Notes: generated by a model from the letters alone, not told the origin. A stretch of DNA of 45,687 nucleotides from Deltaproteobacteria bacterium CSP1-8 (GCA_001443455.1 LDXO01000014.1:1-45687); one strand, 5' to 3'. Shown: positions 27,910-36,487, counted from the stretch's first letter. Numbers and translations are program-made.

Positions 27910-28893
27910 TTGGAAGAATTCTGGAAACGGGTCCGGGGAAACGCCGCGAGCGGGGAGGGGATCGGCGCAGAGGACGCCCTCGCCGTCCTGTCGCTGCCGC
28001 AGCCGGACCTCTGGCGCCTCCTCGACATAACGGAAGGAGTCCGCCGGCGCTTCAAGGGGGACGGGGTCAGACTCTGCTCCATCGTGAACGCGAAATCGGG
28101 GCTGTGCTCCGAGGATTGCTCCTTCTGCTCCCAGTCCCGCCGGTCGAAAGCCGACATCCGGAAATACCCGCTGATCGGAGAGGAGGAGATGGTCCGGGCC
28201 GCCCGGGAGGCGAAGGCCCGCGGAGCCAGGGAGTTCTCGATCGTGTCGTCGGGTCTTGCGATGCGCAATCGCGGGGAGCTCGAACGGGTGGGAAACGCCA
28301 TCGAGCGGATCCGGTCCGAGGTGGGGATCGAGACGTGCGTGAGCCTCGGGACCCTGTCGGCCGAGGATGTGTCCTACCTTCTTTCGCGGGGGCTTCGGTC
28401 GTTGCACCACAACCTCGAGACGTCCCGAAGCTTCTTTCCCTCGATGTGCACGACGCACGACTACGAGGAGGACGTCCGTGCGGTCCGGGAGGCGAAGGCG
28501 GCCGGGGCGTGGGTCTGCTGCGGGGGGATCTTCGGCATCGGCGAGACGGACCTGGACCGCGTCGAGCTGGCCATGACCCTTCGGGAGCTTTCCGTGGACT
28601 CGATCCCGGTCAACTTCCTCAACCCGGTCCCGGGGACCCCGGTCGAGGGGAGGCGGGAGCTCACCCCCTTCGACTGCCTCAAGATCATCGCGATGATGCG
28701 GCTCGTCCACCCCCGGAGGGAGATCATCGTCTGCGGAGGCCGCGAGGTGAATCTTCGGGACCTGCAAAGCCTCATGTTCGCCGCGGGGGCGACCGGGACG
28801 ATGGCGGGCAACTACCTGACCACGGCCGGACGACCGGCGGAGGACGACATCCGGATGATCCGCGACCTGGGCCTTGCCGTCCTCCCCGTCTGA
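27910..28893 (+). CDS. bioB: Biotin synthase
   Basis: BioB inserts sulfur into dethiobiotin using radical SAM chemistry. The 327-residue product has the CSEDCSFCSQS [4Fe-4S] motif, with CSIVNAKSG before it. It also has the second-cluster cysteines in SLGTLSAEDV...HHNLETSRSFFPSMCTTHDYEED and CCGGIFGIGET, and the family end INFLNPVPGTPVEG-like (as VNFLNPVPGTPVEG). Start TTG at 27910 follows GGGGGAGGG. The stop overlaps the bioF start (TGATG). First gene of bioBFAD. Confidence 0.95.
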   Translation: MEEFWKRVRGNAASGEGIGAEDALAVLSLPQPDLWRLLDITEGVRRRFKGDGVRLCSIVNAKSGLCSEDCSFCSQSRRSKADIRKYPLIGEEEMVRAAREAKARGAREFSIVSSGLAMRNRGELERVGNAIERIRSEVGIETCVSLGTLSAEDVSYLLSRGLRSLHHNLETSRSFFPSMCTTHDYEEDVRAVREAKAAGAWVCCGGIFGIGETDLDRVELAMTLRELSVDSIPVNFLNPVPGTPVEGRRELTPFDCLKIIAMMRLVHPRREIIVCGGREVNLRDLQSLMFAAGATGTMAGNYLTTAGRPAEDDIRMIRDLGLAVLPV

Positions 28894-30086
28894 TGGACCT
28901 TTCCTTTCTCGCCGACGAGATTTCGGGTCTGAAGGAGAAGGGGCGGTACCGCTTTCTGCGGCGGTTGTCCTCTCCGCAGGAGCCCCGGATCGTGATCGAG
29001 GGGAGGGAAGTGCTGAACTTCTCCTCCAACAACTACCTGGGATTGGCCAACCACCCGGAGGTGGTCGCGGCACTCGTCGACTGCGCCCGCCGGTACGGGG
29101 TCGGATCGGGCGCCTCCCGGCTCATCAGCGGGCACATGGACGTCCATGCCGAGCTCGAGGAGGCGATGGGGCGCTTCAAGGGGACGGAAGGCTGCCTCAC
29201 GTTCAGCGCGGGGTACATGGCCAACCTGGGGATCCTGTCCACGCTCGGAAGTCCCGACGCGACGATCTTCTCGGACGAATGGAACCACGCCTCCATCGTG
29301 GATGGCTGCCGGCTGGCGCGTGCCCGCGTGGAGGTGTACCGGCACGCGGATGTCACCCACCTGGAGGACCTCCTCAAGGCGTCCTCCTCCCGTCGGAAGA
29401 TCGTGGTGACGGACAGCGTCTTCAGCATGGACGGGGACATCGCGCCGCTTCCCGACCTGGTGGAGGTCAAGGAACGGCACGGGGCGATCCTGGTCGTCGA
29501 CGACGCCCACGCCACGGGCGTGCTCCCGCCTCGCGGGCGCGGCTCCGCGGAACACTTCGGTCTGGCCGGGCGGGTCGAGATCCAGATGGGGACCTTCTCG
29601 AAGGCGCTGGGCACGTATGGCGCGTACCTGTGCTCCACACGGAAGATGGTCGACTACTTTATCAACAAGTGCCGTCCGTTCATCTTCAACACCGGGCTTC
29701 CCCCGGCGATCGCGGGGGCGACGCTGGCCTCGCTCGGCCTCCTCACGCGGGAGCCCGGACGGCTCGTGGCCCTGTGGGAGAACGGGAAGGCGTTCCGGCG
29801 GGAGATGGAGGCAAGGGGCCGGAAGGTCGTTTCGGACACCGCCATCGTGCCGATCATCGTGGGGGACGACGGGGACACGATGGCCGTATCCCGGGCGCTG
29901 TTCGACCGGGGGGTGTTCGTCCACGGGATCCGGCCCCCCACGGTGCCGGAGGGGACGGGGCGTCTGCGCCTGACGCTCATGGCCACCCACACCGCGGAGA
30001 TGGTGCGCACGGCGGCGGTAAGAATCGACGAGGCGCTTCGGGAGAGAGGGATTGGAACGGACGGAGCGGCTGCGGAACCGGGATAA
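28893..30086 (+). CDS. bioF: 8-amino-7-oxononanoate synthase
   Basis: BioF condenses pimeloyl thioester with L-alanine using pyridoxal phosphate. The 397-residue product has the N-terminal VLNFSSNNYLGLANHPEV, GSGASRLISGHMDVHAELE, DEWNHASIVDGCRLAR, VVDDAHATGVLPPRGRG and the PLP-lysine motif GTFSKALGTYGAY. Length is standard. The start overlaps the bioB stop, and its 3' end overlaps the bioA start by 35 bases. Confidence 0.94.
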   Translation: MDLSFLADEISGLKEKGRYRFLRRLSSPQEPRIVIEGREVLNFSSNNYLGLANHPEVVAALVDCARRYGVGSGASRLISGHMDVHAELEEAMGRFKGTEGCLTFSAGYMANLGILSTLGSPDATIFSDEWNHASIVDGCRLARARVEVYRHADVTHLEDLLKASSSRRKIVVTDSVFSMDGDIAPLPDLVEVKERHGAILVVDDAHATGVLPPRGRGSAEHFGLAGRVEIQMGTFSKALGTYGAYLCSTRKMVDYFINKCRPFIFNTGLPPAIAGATLASLGLLTREPGRLVALWENGKAFRREMEARGRKVVSDTAIVPIIVGDDGDTMAVSRALFDRGVFVHGIRPPTVPEGTGRLRLTLMATHTAEMVRTAAVRIDEALRERGIGTDGAAAEPG

Positions 30087-31440
30087 GGCGGCGATCTGGC
30101 ACCCCTTCACCCAGATGGCGGACTGGGAGAAGGACGACCCGCTCGTCATCGAGCGTGGCGAGGGGAACTACCTCTTCGACACGGAGGGGCGGAAATATTT
30201 CGACGGCGTATCGTCGCTGTGGGTGAACCTGTTCGGGCACCGCAGGAAGGAGATCGACCACGCAGTCCGTACCCAGCTCGACCGGATGGCCCATTCCACC
30301 TTCCTGGGGCTGTCCCACGTCCCCGCGATCGAGCTCGCGGAAAAACTCCTGGCCGCCGCGCCTCCCGGACTCTCGCGCGTTTTTTATTCCGACAACGGAT
30401 CCACCGCGATGGAGATCGCCATCAAGATGGCGTTCCAGTACTGGCGGCAGCGGGAGGGAGGGGCGCAGGCGAGGGAGGAGTTTCTCGCCCTTTCCGAGGC
30501 GTACCACGGCGACACGATCGGTTCCGTTTCCGCCGGCGGGATCGACCTCTTCCACAAGATCTTCCGGCCGCTCCTGTTCTCCACCCGGAGGGTTCCCGCG
30601 CCCCACTGCTACCGGTGTCCCTACGGACTGTCCCGCCCTTCGTGCGGCCTGTTCTGCGCGGAGCGGATGGAGGCGGAGATCCGGGGCAGGAAAGACACTC
30701 TTGCCGCCGCGATTGCGGAGCCGATCGTGCAGGGGGCGGCGGGGATGCTCCTGATGCCGGAAGGGTACCTCGCGAGGCTCCGGGCGGTGACGCGGGAATG
30801 CGGCGTCCTCCTCATCTGCGACGAGGTGGCCACCGGTTTTGGCCGGACGGGGACGATGTTCGCCTGCGAGCAGGAGGGAGTTTCGCCGGACATCCTGGCG
30901 GTCGCCAAGGGGATGACAGGGGGGTACCTGCCGCTGGCGGCGACGCTTACCACCGAGGAGATCTACGGGGCGTTCCTCGGTCGGTACGAGGAGTTCAAGA
31001 CGTTTTTCCACGGCCACTCCTACACGGCCAATCCCCTCGGGTGTGCCGCCGCGCTTGCGACCCTCTCGATTTTCGAGCGGGAGGACGTCCTCCTGCATGT
31101 GTCCCGCCTGTCGGGGACGATGGCGCGAGAGCTTGCGAACCTGTCCGGGCACCGGCACGTGGGCGAGATCCGACAGAAGGGGCTGATGGCGGGGATCGAG
31201 ATCGTCGCGGACCGTGAGACCCGCGAGCGGTTCCCCCCGGAGGAAAAACTCGGCCAGCGGGTGACCCGGAAGGTAAGGGAACGCGGGGTTATCCTCCGCC
31301 CGCTCGGCGACGTCATCGTCCTGATGCCGCCCCTTTCCTCCACGGAAGCCGAAATCGAATCCCTCGTGCGGACCGCCGGCTGGGCGATCGACGCGGTCCT
31401 TGGCGGGAGACACGCATGGGGGGGACACTCCTCAACGTGA
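30052..31440 (+). CDS. bioA: Adenosylmethionine-8-amino-7-oxononanoate aminotransferase
   Basis: BioA converts 8-amino-7-oxononanoate to 7,8-diaminononanoate with SAM as amino donor. The 462-residue class III aminotransferase has HPFTQMADWEKDDPLVIE, GVSSLWVNLFGHRRKEID, VFYSDNGSTAMEIAIKMAFQYW, LLICDEVATGFGRTGTMFA, the lysine motif DILAVAKGMTGGYLPL and FFHGHSYTANPLGCAAAL. The TTG at 30052 lies inside bioF. The last residues (HAWGGHSST) and the stop lie within a family 3 palindrome, so the C-terminus was probably rewritten by that element. Confidence 0.94.
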   Translation: MERTERLRNRDKAAIWHPFTQMADWEKDDPLVIERGEGNYLFDTEGRKYFDGVSSLWVNLFGHRRKEIDHAVRTQLDRMAHSTFLGLSHVPAIELAEKLLAAAPPGLSRVFYSDNGSTAMEIAIKMAFQYWRQREGGAQAREEFLALSEAYHGDTIGSVSAGGIDLFHKIFRPLLFSTRRVPAPHCYRCPYGLSRPSCGLFCAERMEAEIRGRKDTLAAAIAEPIVQGAAGMLLMPEGYLARLRAVTRECGVLLICDEVATGFGRTGTMFACEQEGVSPDILAVAKGMTGGYLPLAATLTTEEIYGAFLGRYEEFKTFFHGHSYTANPLGCAAALATLSIFEREDVLLHVSRLSGTMARELANLSGHRHVGEIRQKGLMAGIEIVADRETRERFPPEEKLGQRVTRKVRERGVILRPLGDVIVLMPPLSSTEAEIESLVRTAGWAIDAVLGGRHAWGGHSST

Positions 31441-31470
31441 GACTCGATAGAACCAGGAATGTCCCCCCAT
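31416..31470 (+). repeat. Repeat family 3 palindrome forming the bioA-bioD junction
   Basis: ATGGGGGGGACACTCCT (31416-31432) is inverted at 31455-31470 (AGGAATGTCCCCCCAT), differing by one extra G and one mismatch, with a 22-base loop. The left arm encodes the end of BioA and the right arm supplies both a possible AGGAA ribosome-binding site and the first two bases of the bioD ATG. It belongs with the palindromes at 10101-10185 and 36562-36608. Confidence 0.75.
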
Positions 31471-32167
31471 GAAAAGTGTTTCCCGGAAAGGGATCCTCGT
31501 GACGGGGACTGATACGGGGGCGGGAAAGACCTACGTCTCCTGCCTTCTCGGCAAGGCGATGCAGGGGGAGGGGTTTGCCGTGCGTCCGTTCAAGCCGGTG
31601 GAGTCGGGGTGCGAGCCGGGGACGGACGGCGCTCCGTTTCCGGCCGATGCCCGCTCCCTCCGCGATGCGATCGCCCCGGATCTGCCTCTGCCCGAGGTCT
31701 GCCTGTACGCCTTGTCCGCCCCGCTTTCCCCCCACCTGGCCGCTCGGGCGGAAGGGATCGCGATCGACACCGGACGCATCCTGGCGGCGGTCGCAAAAGC
31801 GGCGGAGTCGTCGGATTTCGTCCTGGTGGAAGGAGTCGGGGGGATCGCGGTGGAGATCCGCGAAGGGTATACCATCGCCGAATTGGCGAGGGACGCCCGT
31901 CTCCCCGTGCTGGTCGTGGCGGAGAACCGCCTCGGGGTGGTAAACCACCTGAGGCTGACCGTGCATTATCTCCGGTCCGAGGGGCTTTCCCTGGTCGGGG
32001 TGGTCGTAAACGACAGGACGGCGGAAACGTTTCCTGCGCGGGAGCCGAACGAGGGGGAGGTCCGCCGCATCGCGGGGGACCGGTATCTGGGAAGGGTTCC
32101 GCACGGAGCCCGCTTTCTTCCTGAGGGGATCCTCTCCGGGCTTCTCGGGATCTTCGACCGACGATGA
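31469..32167 (+). CDS. bioD: Dethiobiotin synthetase
   Basis: BioD carboxylates and closes the ureido ring of dethiobiotin using ATP and CO2. The 232-residue product has the P-loop GTDTGAGKTYVSCLLGKAM, FKPVESGCEPG, VEGVGGIAVEI and VVAENRLGVVNHL, and NDRTAETFPA near the C-terminus. The ATG at 31469 lies on the edge of a family 3 palindrome and its ribosome-binding site (AGGAA) is inside that palindrome. Ends the bioBFAD run; bioC and bioH are not in the window. Confidence 0.93.
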   Translation: MKSVSRKGILVTGTDTGAGKTYVSCLLGKAMQGEGFAVRPFKPVESGCEPGTDGAPFPADARSLRDAIAPDLPLPEVCLYALSAPLSPHLAARAEGIAIDTGRILAAVAKAAESSDFVLVEGVGGIAVEIREGYTIAELARDARLPVLVVAENRLGVVNHLRLTVHYLRSEGLSLVGVVVNDRTAETFPAREPNEGEVRRIAGDRYLGRVPHGARFLPEGILSGLLGIFDRR

Positions 32168-32189
32168 CGCTTTCCGACGGATAATCCTT

Positions 32190-32195
32190 TATAAT
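32190..32195 (+). promoter_or_regulatory. Consensus -10 box just upstream of the group II intron
   Basis: TATAAT, 11 bases before the probable 5' end of the intron. A -35 is weak (ATGACG, 20 bases upstream). It lies after the bioD stop and would drive the intron plus the DUF2062 gene, whose ATG is 2 bases past the intron 3' end. Confidence 0.45.
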
Positions 32196-32708
32196 ACCCG
32201 CCATGGTGCGTCCTGAAAGCTGCACTTTCCCAGCCGGTGAAAGTCCGGTCCGGGTAAGCGCCGGAGCGCCCGGTAGCAGGCACCAGTCGTCGGGAGAGAT
32301 CCCGGGGGCCGAGCGGTGCGTCGAAAGCCTTTTAGGAGGGAGCGGAGAAGCGGGCCGCAACTTGATGAACGCTGCAGCCTCGTCACATTATCAGCCGAAA
32401 GGTGTTCGGGAGGGCCGAGCCGCTCATGTCACGGCGAAGGCCACGCACAGCGCCCCGGGTCCGGAACGGGCGTTGGGCCTCCCCGGGGTAAGGGCGGCGG
32501 CACGTTTCGAAGGGGCGGTGCGGAACAGGAGAGGCCCTACCCGGCGGCCTGCGTCGGGCAAAGACCGCGCGTATAAGGCGGGAGCCGAAGTCGCGCGGAG
32601 CCGGGAGGGAGTCCGAGGGGTTCGTAGTACCGGTGAAGGCGGGGAGAACCCGCTGGAGGGAAGGGACCCTGCTTCGGTCCCGCTTGCGGTGGGGGTAAGC
32701 GCGAGGGC

Positions 32709-34106
32709 ATGGCCATAAGGCCCAACAACCCCGAAGGCAAAGTGCGAGAACTCCAGCGCAAGCTTTACGTGTGTGCCAAGCGGAGCAGGACACGGCGTTT
32801 CCACGCGCTGTTCGACCGGATCTGCAGGGGTGACGTCCTGGGGGAAGCGTGGAGGCGGGTGCGCAGCAACAAAGGGGCAGCCGGCGTGGATGAACAGAGC
32901 ATCAGGGCCATCGAGGAGAAGGGTGTTGAACCGTTCCTCGAGGGCATCCGCGCCGACCTTTTGGCAGGCCGGTACCGCCCGAGCCCGGTGAGGCGGCGGT
33001 ACATTCCGAAGGCAGACGGGAAGCAGCGGCCGCTTGGGATACCCACGGTTCGGGACCGCGTGGCTCAGATGGCGGCGAAAATGGTCATCGAGCCGATCTT
33101 CGAGGCGGATTTTCTGCCGGTAAGTTACGGCTTCCGCCCGAAGAGGAACGCGACGCAGGCCCTGGAGACTATCCGCGAGGCGGGCAACCGGGGCCACAAC
33201 TTCGTGTTCGACGCGGACATCCGAAGCTATTTCGACTCCATCGACCGGGAAAAGCTACTGGTGATGGTGTCGGAGCGGATCTCGGACCGGCGGGTGCTTA
33301 CATTTATCCGCAAGTGGCTTATGGCCGGGGTGATGGAGGACGGGACGGTGAGGGAGACGCTGTCTGGGACACCCCAGGGTGGCGTGATCTCGCCGCTTCT
33401 TTCCAACATCTACCTGCACGAACTCGACCGCACGTGGGAGCGGGAGTGCAAGCACCTGGGGCTCCTGGTGCGGTATTGCGACGACTTTGTGGTGATGTGT
33501 CGTAGCGAGTCGCAGGCGAGGGAAGCGCACAGGCGCGTCCGGGAAATCATGGAGCGCTTGGGGTTAAAGCTGCACCCGGAGAAGACCCGCATCGTGGACC
33601 TGAGACGGGGGAAGGAGGGCTTTACCTTCCTGGGCTGCACGATTCGGAAGCGGCGCAGCATCCAGAGGGCGCCGCATCGGCACTTCATGCAGCGGTGGCC
33701 GTCGCCCAAGGCGATGAAGCGGGTCCGGGAGCGCGTTCATGATCTTACGGATGCGCGACGGAGCGGGGTAAAGGATGTGAAGGAGGTCATCGCGTCCATA
33801 AACCCGGTTCTCCGGGGGTGGGGCAACTACTTCCGTACGGGGAACGCCGACCGGAAGTTCAACACCATCGACGGGTATGTGTACCGCCGTCTTGTCGGGT
33901 GGATGCAACGGCGGGGCGGACAGCGATCACGATACCGGTGGGATGCGTGGCCCCGCGAACGTCTGCACGAGGAGATGGGTCTGTACAGGCTGCGCGGCAC
34001 CGTGTGTTACCCCGCGAATGCCACACCGTCAAGACCGTCGGTAAGCCGTGTGCGGGAAATCCGCACGCACGGTTTGAAAGGGGGATCTGGAAACGGGGTG
34101 ACGTAA
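32709..34106 (+). CDS. ltrA: Group II intron-encoded reverse transcriptase / maturase
   Basis: The protein copies the intron into DNA and helps it splice. The 465-residue product has RT blocks with RSNKGAAGVDEQSI, KADGKQRPLGIPTVRDRV, SYGFRPKRNATQALE, FDADIRSYFDSID (Asp pair, about 168/170), LSGTPQGGVISPLLSNIYL and the catalytic RYCDDFVVMC at 256-259 (Cys replacing the common Ala). A maturase X domain with LRGWGNYFRTGN follows, about 330-420. No frameshift or stop was seen, so the element is likely active. The open frame runs through domain V (VREIRTHGLKGG) and stops at TAA in domain VI; such read-through tails are common in related introns and may not be needed for function. Confidence 0.93.
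   Translation: MAIRPNNPEGKVRELQRKLYVCAKRSRTRRFHALFDRICRGDVLGEAWRRVRSNKGAAGVDEQSIRAIEEKGVEPFLEGIRADLLAGRYRPSPVRRRYIPKADGKQRPLGIPTVRDRVAQMAAKMVIEPIFEADFLPVSYGFRPKRNATQALETIREAGNRGHNFVFDADIRSYFDSIDREKLLVMVSERISDRRVLTFIRKWLMAGVMEDGTVRETLSGTPQGGVISPLLSNIYLHELDRTWERECKHLGLLVRYCDDFVVMCRSESQAREAHRRVREIMERLGLKLHPEKTRIVDLRRGKEGFTFLGCTIRKRRSIQRAPHRHFMQRWPSPKAMKRVRERVHDLTDARRSGVKDVKEVIASINPVLRGWGNYFRTGNADRKFNTIDGYVYRRLVGWMQRRGGQRSRYRWDAWPRERLHEEMGLYRLRGTVCYPANATPSRPSVSRVREIRTHGLKGGSGNGVT
34042..34075 (+). ncRNA. Group II intron domain V
   Basis: AGCCGTGTGCGG, a GAAA-type apex and TCCGCACGCACGGTTT form the 34-nt catalytic hairpin with the AGC triad at 34044-34046. Its presence, just after the maturase catalytic part, confirms a group II ribozyme. 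Confidence 0.88.
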
Positions 34107-34134
34107 ACGCCACCACCGCGCCAGAATTCTACCA

Positions 34135-34638
34135 ATGTCCCCGCGGGCCGACCGCACCCCTCTCGAGCGGTGCAGAAGAACCTTCCGCTACATCTATCTG
34201 CGTCTCGTCCGCGTGGGGGGGGATCCGGTCCATATCGCGCTGGGGTTCGCCCTCGGGGTGTTCCTCGGCGTGTTTCCCACATTCGGCCTCGGAATCCCGC
34301 TCTCCCTGCTTCTCGCCTCGATGTTCCGGTGGAATCGCGTATCCGCGGTCCTCGGGTCCCTGGTGATGAACCCCCTCACGACGCCGTTTTTCTGGACCCT
34401 CTCCGGGACGCTGGGGGCCGCCATCTTCGGGACGGACGCGAGGAAGGTGCTCATGAGCTTCCAGAACGGGGAGAGGTTGCGGGGCTTGACCGTCGGTGCG
34501 GGAATCTATCTCGCGGGGAACACGATCATCGCCCTGGTCGCTGCCGTTCTCTCCTACTTTCTTGCGCTCCGGGCGGTCATCCTGTACCGGAAAAAACGGA
34601 AGGAGCGGAAGCAGAGGCTCCGCGAGGGGCGGGTATAG
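34135..34638 (+). CDS. DUF2062 membrane protein
   Basis: The 167-residue product has a short basic N-terminus (MSPRADRTPLERCRR), then the DUF2062 signature DPVHIALGFALGVFLGVFPTFGLG. Two or three more membrane helices (SLVMNPLTTPFFWTLSGTLG; AGIYLAGNTIIALVAAVLSYFLAL) and a positively charged end (RKKRKERKQRLREGRV) follow. Function unknown; some relatives are fused to glycosyltransferases. The ATG is 2 bases after the group II intron, so its own leader and ribosome-binding site were displaced; expression presumably depends on splicing or on intron sequence. It converges on tatC. Confidence 0.85.
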   Translation: MSPRADRTPLERCRRTFRYIYLRLVRVGGDPVHIALGFALGVFLGVFPTFGLGIPLSLLLASMFRWNRVSAVLGSLVMNPLTTPFFWTLSGTLGAAIFGTDARKVLMSFQNGERLRGLTVGAGIYLAGNTIIALVAAVLSYFLALRAVILYRKKRKERKQRLREGRV

Positions 34639-34676
34639 GGTTCCGCAACCGCCTCTCCTAAGGACCCGCGCAGCGC

Positions 34677-35387
34677 TTACGGTTTCCTCCCCCGGTCGAC
34701 GGCCCACACGACCACGAAACTCGCGAAGAAGAGGCCGAGGAGCGGGATGGTCATCAAGGTCAAGTTGTACACGTCCGGGGTGGGCGTGAGGACGGCGGCC
34801 AGCACCAGGCACCCCAGCATGGCGTGCCGCCACTTGGTGAGGAAGAAGACGGGCGTAAGCCACCCGACCTTGGCCAGGAAGTAGGAGACCAGGGGCGCCT
34901 CGAAGGACAGCCCCAGGGCGAGGAGCATCGTGCCGCAGAAGGAGACGAATTTCCGCGCCGAGATGAGCGCACGCACCTCCCGCGTCTCGAACCCCACGAG
35001 GAACCCGACGCCGGCCGGGAGCAGGACGAAGTATCCCAGCGCCATGCCGGCGAAGAAGAGACAGGTCGCCGTCCCGATGACGGCCCACCCCCACCGTTTC
35101 CACGCCGGCAGCCGGGGGACGACCGCCCCCTGCCACAGCATCCACGCCCCGATCGGCAGCGACAGGGCCAGTCCGCAGTACAGCGCGACCGTGAGCAGGG
35201 CGAAAAACCCTTCCGACGGGTCGTAGGCGACGAGCTTCCGGTTGAGGAGTCGGACCAGGAACAGGAGGATCGGCTCCGAGTAGGCGAAGGAGACCGCGGA
35301 CAGGACGATCACGAGAGCCGCATAGATGGCCAGCCCCTTGCGGGCCTTCTCGACTTCGGCAATGATGCCGAGAAACCGGTTTTCCAC
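34677..35387 (-). CDS. tatC: Sec-independent protein translocase TatC
   Basis: TatC is the receptor for twin-arginine signal peptides in the folded-protein export complex. The 236-residue product has six hydrophobic segments and conserved blocks LVAYDPSEGFFALLTVALYCGLALSLP, FVLLPAGVGFLVGFE, LGLSFEAPLVSYFLAKVG and AAVLTPTPDVYNLTLMTIPLLGLF. GTG at 35387 follows CAGGGGAGGGG. The open frame continues upstream through the BtrH-like gene on the other strand, which is a shadow. tatA and tatB are not adjacent. Confidence 0.92.
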   Translation of the reverse strand: MENRFLGIIAEVEKARKGLAIYAALVIVLSAVSFAYSEPILLFLVRLLNRKLVAYDPSEGFFALLTVALYCGLALSLPIGAWMLWQGAVVPRLPAWKRWGWAVIGTATCLFFAGMALGYFVLLPAGVGFLVGFETREVRALISARKFVSFCGTMLLALGLSFEAPLVSYFLAKVGWLTPVFFLTKWRHAMLGCLVLAAVLTPTPDVYNLTLMTIPLLGLFFASFVVVWAVDRGRKP

Positions 35388-35450
35388 GACCCCTCCCCTG
35401 TGGATTTCTGCTATGTAATAGTACAGCGGCTTCGGGGAAAGGGGAAAAGG

Positions 35451-36446
35451 ATGAGGCACGTAGTTCCCGGGTACGTCCACCGGCCCGGGCTCCACTGCGG
35501 TTCCTCCGCCATGCGGAACCTGCTTGCCTTCCGGGGGATTTCCCTCTCGGAGCCGATGTGCTTCGGTCTGGGGTCGGGCGCGGGATTCCTGTACGTGCCC
35601 GGACTCCCGGTTTCCCCCGGCGTAGCGTTCCACGGGCGCGTCATGGAGATGGAGAGAGAACTGTGCGACGCCCTGGCGATCCCGTTCCCCGAGCGTGCGG
35701 AGAAGGACGGCGACGCCGGGTGGGAAAGGGCCCGGGAAGCGGTCCTGTCCGGTCACCCCGTCCTGATCAGCACCGATCTCGCCTTCCTGGACTATTTCGG
35801 GACAAAGACACACTTCTCCGGGCACCGGATCGTCCTGTTCGGGTTCGACGACGAGGCAGGCACCGCGCTCCTGTCCGATTCGGAGAAGGAGGATCCCCAG
35901 AAGGTTCCCCTGCGTTCCCTGAAGAGATCGCGCTCTTCCGCCGTACCGCCGTATCCGATGGAAAACTGCTGGTGCGTCGTCCGGCCGGAAGGGCCACTGC
36001 GCCCCCTTCCGGAAGCGATCCCGCTGGCCCTCGGGAAGAACGCTCGGGAGATGCTCGTACCGCCGAAAGGCTCCACCGCCGGGATCTCCGGGATGCGCCG
36101 GATGGCCGGGGAGATCCCCCTCTGGCCCGAATGGACGGAGGACTGGGCCTTCGCGGCCCGCTTCGGGTACCAGGTCATCGAGAAGCGCGGAACCGCCGGG
36201 GGCTTCTTCCGGCGGCTGTACTCCCGCTATCTGAACGAGGCGTCTTCCCATTACCCTCCCCTGGCCGGGGCGGGGCTCTCCGGAAAGATGGTCGTAATCG
36301 CCAACGGCTGGACGGAGATCGCGGGGAGGCTCAGGGAGATCTCGGAGTCGGGGGACGCGGGGGCGTTCCTCCGGGTGTCGGACCTCCTTCTCCGGCAGGC
36401 CGACCGGGAAGAGGCGTTCTGGAGGGAGGCCGCCTCCGTCGCCTGA
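35451..36446 (+). CDS. BtrH N-terminal / DUF4872-like protein
   Basis: The 331-residue product opens MRHVVPGYVHRPGLHCGSSAMRNLLAFRGI, the N-terminal motif of butirosin-H-like proteins with a conserved Cys in a papain-like position. Next come PVLISTDLAFLDYFGTK and the histidine motif FSGHRIVLFGFDD, then a helical C-terminal domain with GTAGGFFRRLYSRYLNEAS resembling DUF4872. BtrH itself is an acyltransferase in antibiotic synthesis; here no carrier protein or biosynthetic gene stands nearby, so it may be a stand-alone acyltransferase or thiol hydrolase. ATG at 35451 follows AAAGGGGAAAAGG. Followed by the repeat island. Confidence 0.75.
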   Translation: MRHVVPGYVHRPGLHCGSSAMRNLLAFRGISLSEPMCFGLGSGAGFLYVPGLPVSPGVAFHGRVMEMERELCDALAIPFPERAEKDGDAGWERAREAVLSGHPVLISTDLAFLDYFGTKTHFSGHRIVLFGFDDEAGTALLSDSEKEDPQKVPLRSLKRSRSSAVPPYPMENCWCVVRPEGPLRPLPEAIPLALGKNAREMLVPPKGSTAGISGMRRMAGEIPLWPEWTEDWAFAARFGYQVIEKRGTAGGFFRRLYSRYLNEASSHYPPLAGAGLSGKMVVIANGWTEIAGRLREISESGDAGAFLRVSDLLLRQADREEAFWREAASVA

Positions 36447-36487
36447 GGGCTCCCTCCCCGCAGCCCTATCCCGCTTGGTTGTCGAGA

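Larger units (their letters stand above)
32206..34132 (+). mobile_element. Group II intron with intact reverse transcriptase/maturase
   Basis: The element begins GTGCG, the usual 5' end of bacterial group II introns. It carries a 500-base structured, GC-rich leader (domains I-IV, with many short inverted blocks), a maturase ORF and a domain V at 34042-34075. Its 3' end is placed near CTAC at 34132. The exact splice sites are inferred from these conventions; EBS/IBS pairs were not identified. The flanks would join as CGCCATG|CAATGTCC, restoring a short leader before the DUF2062 ATG at 34135. Total about 1.93 kb. No HNH endonuclease domain was recognised in the protein. Confidence 0.85.

Noticed and set aside
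31416-31470. The GGGGACA palindrome as a Rho-independent terminator after bioA
   Set aside because: No T-run follows on either strand and the bioD start codon is inside the right arm, so termination there would silence bioD.
32206-34132. Assigning the intron to class C (terminator-associated)
   Set aside because: No intrinsic terminator stem with a T-run precedes the insertion point; a -10-like sequence is there instead. Class left open.
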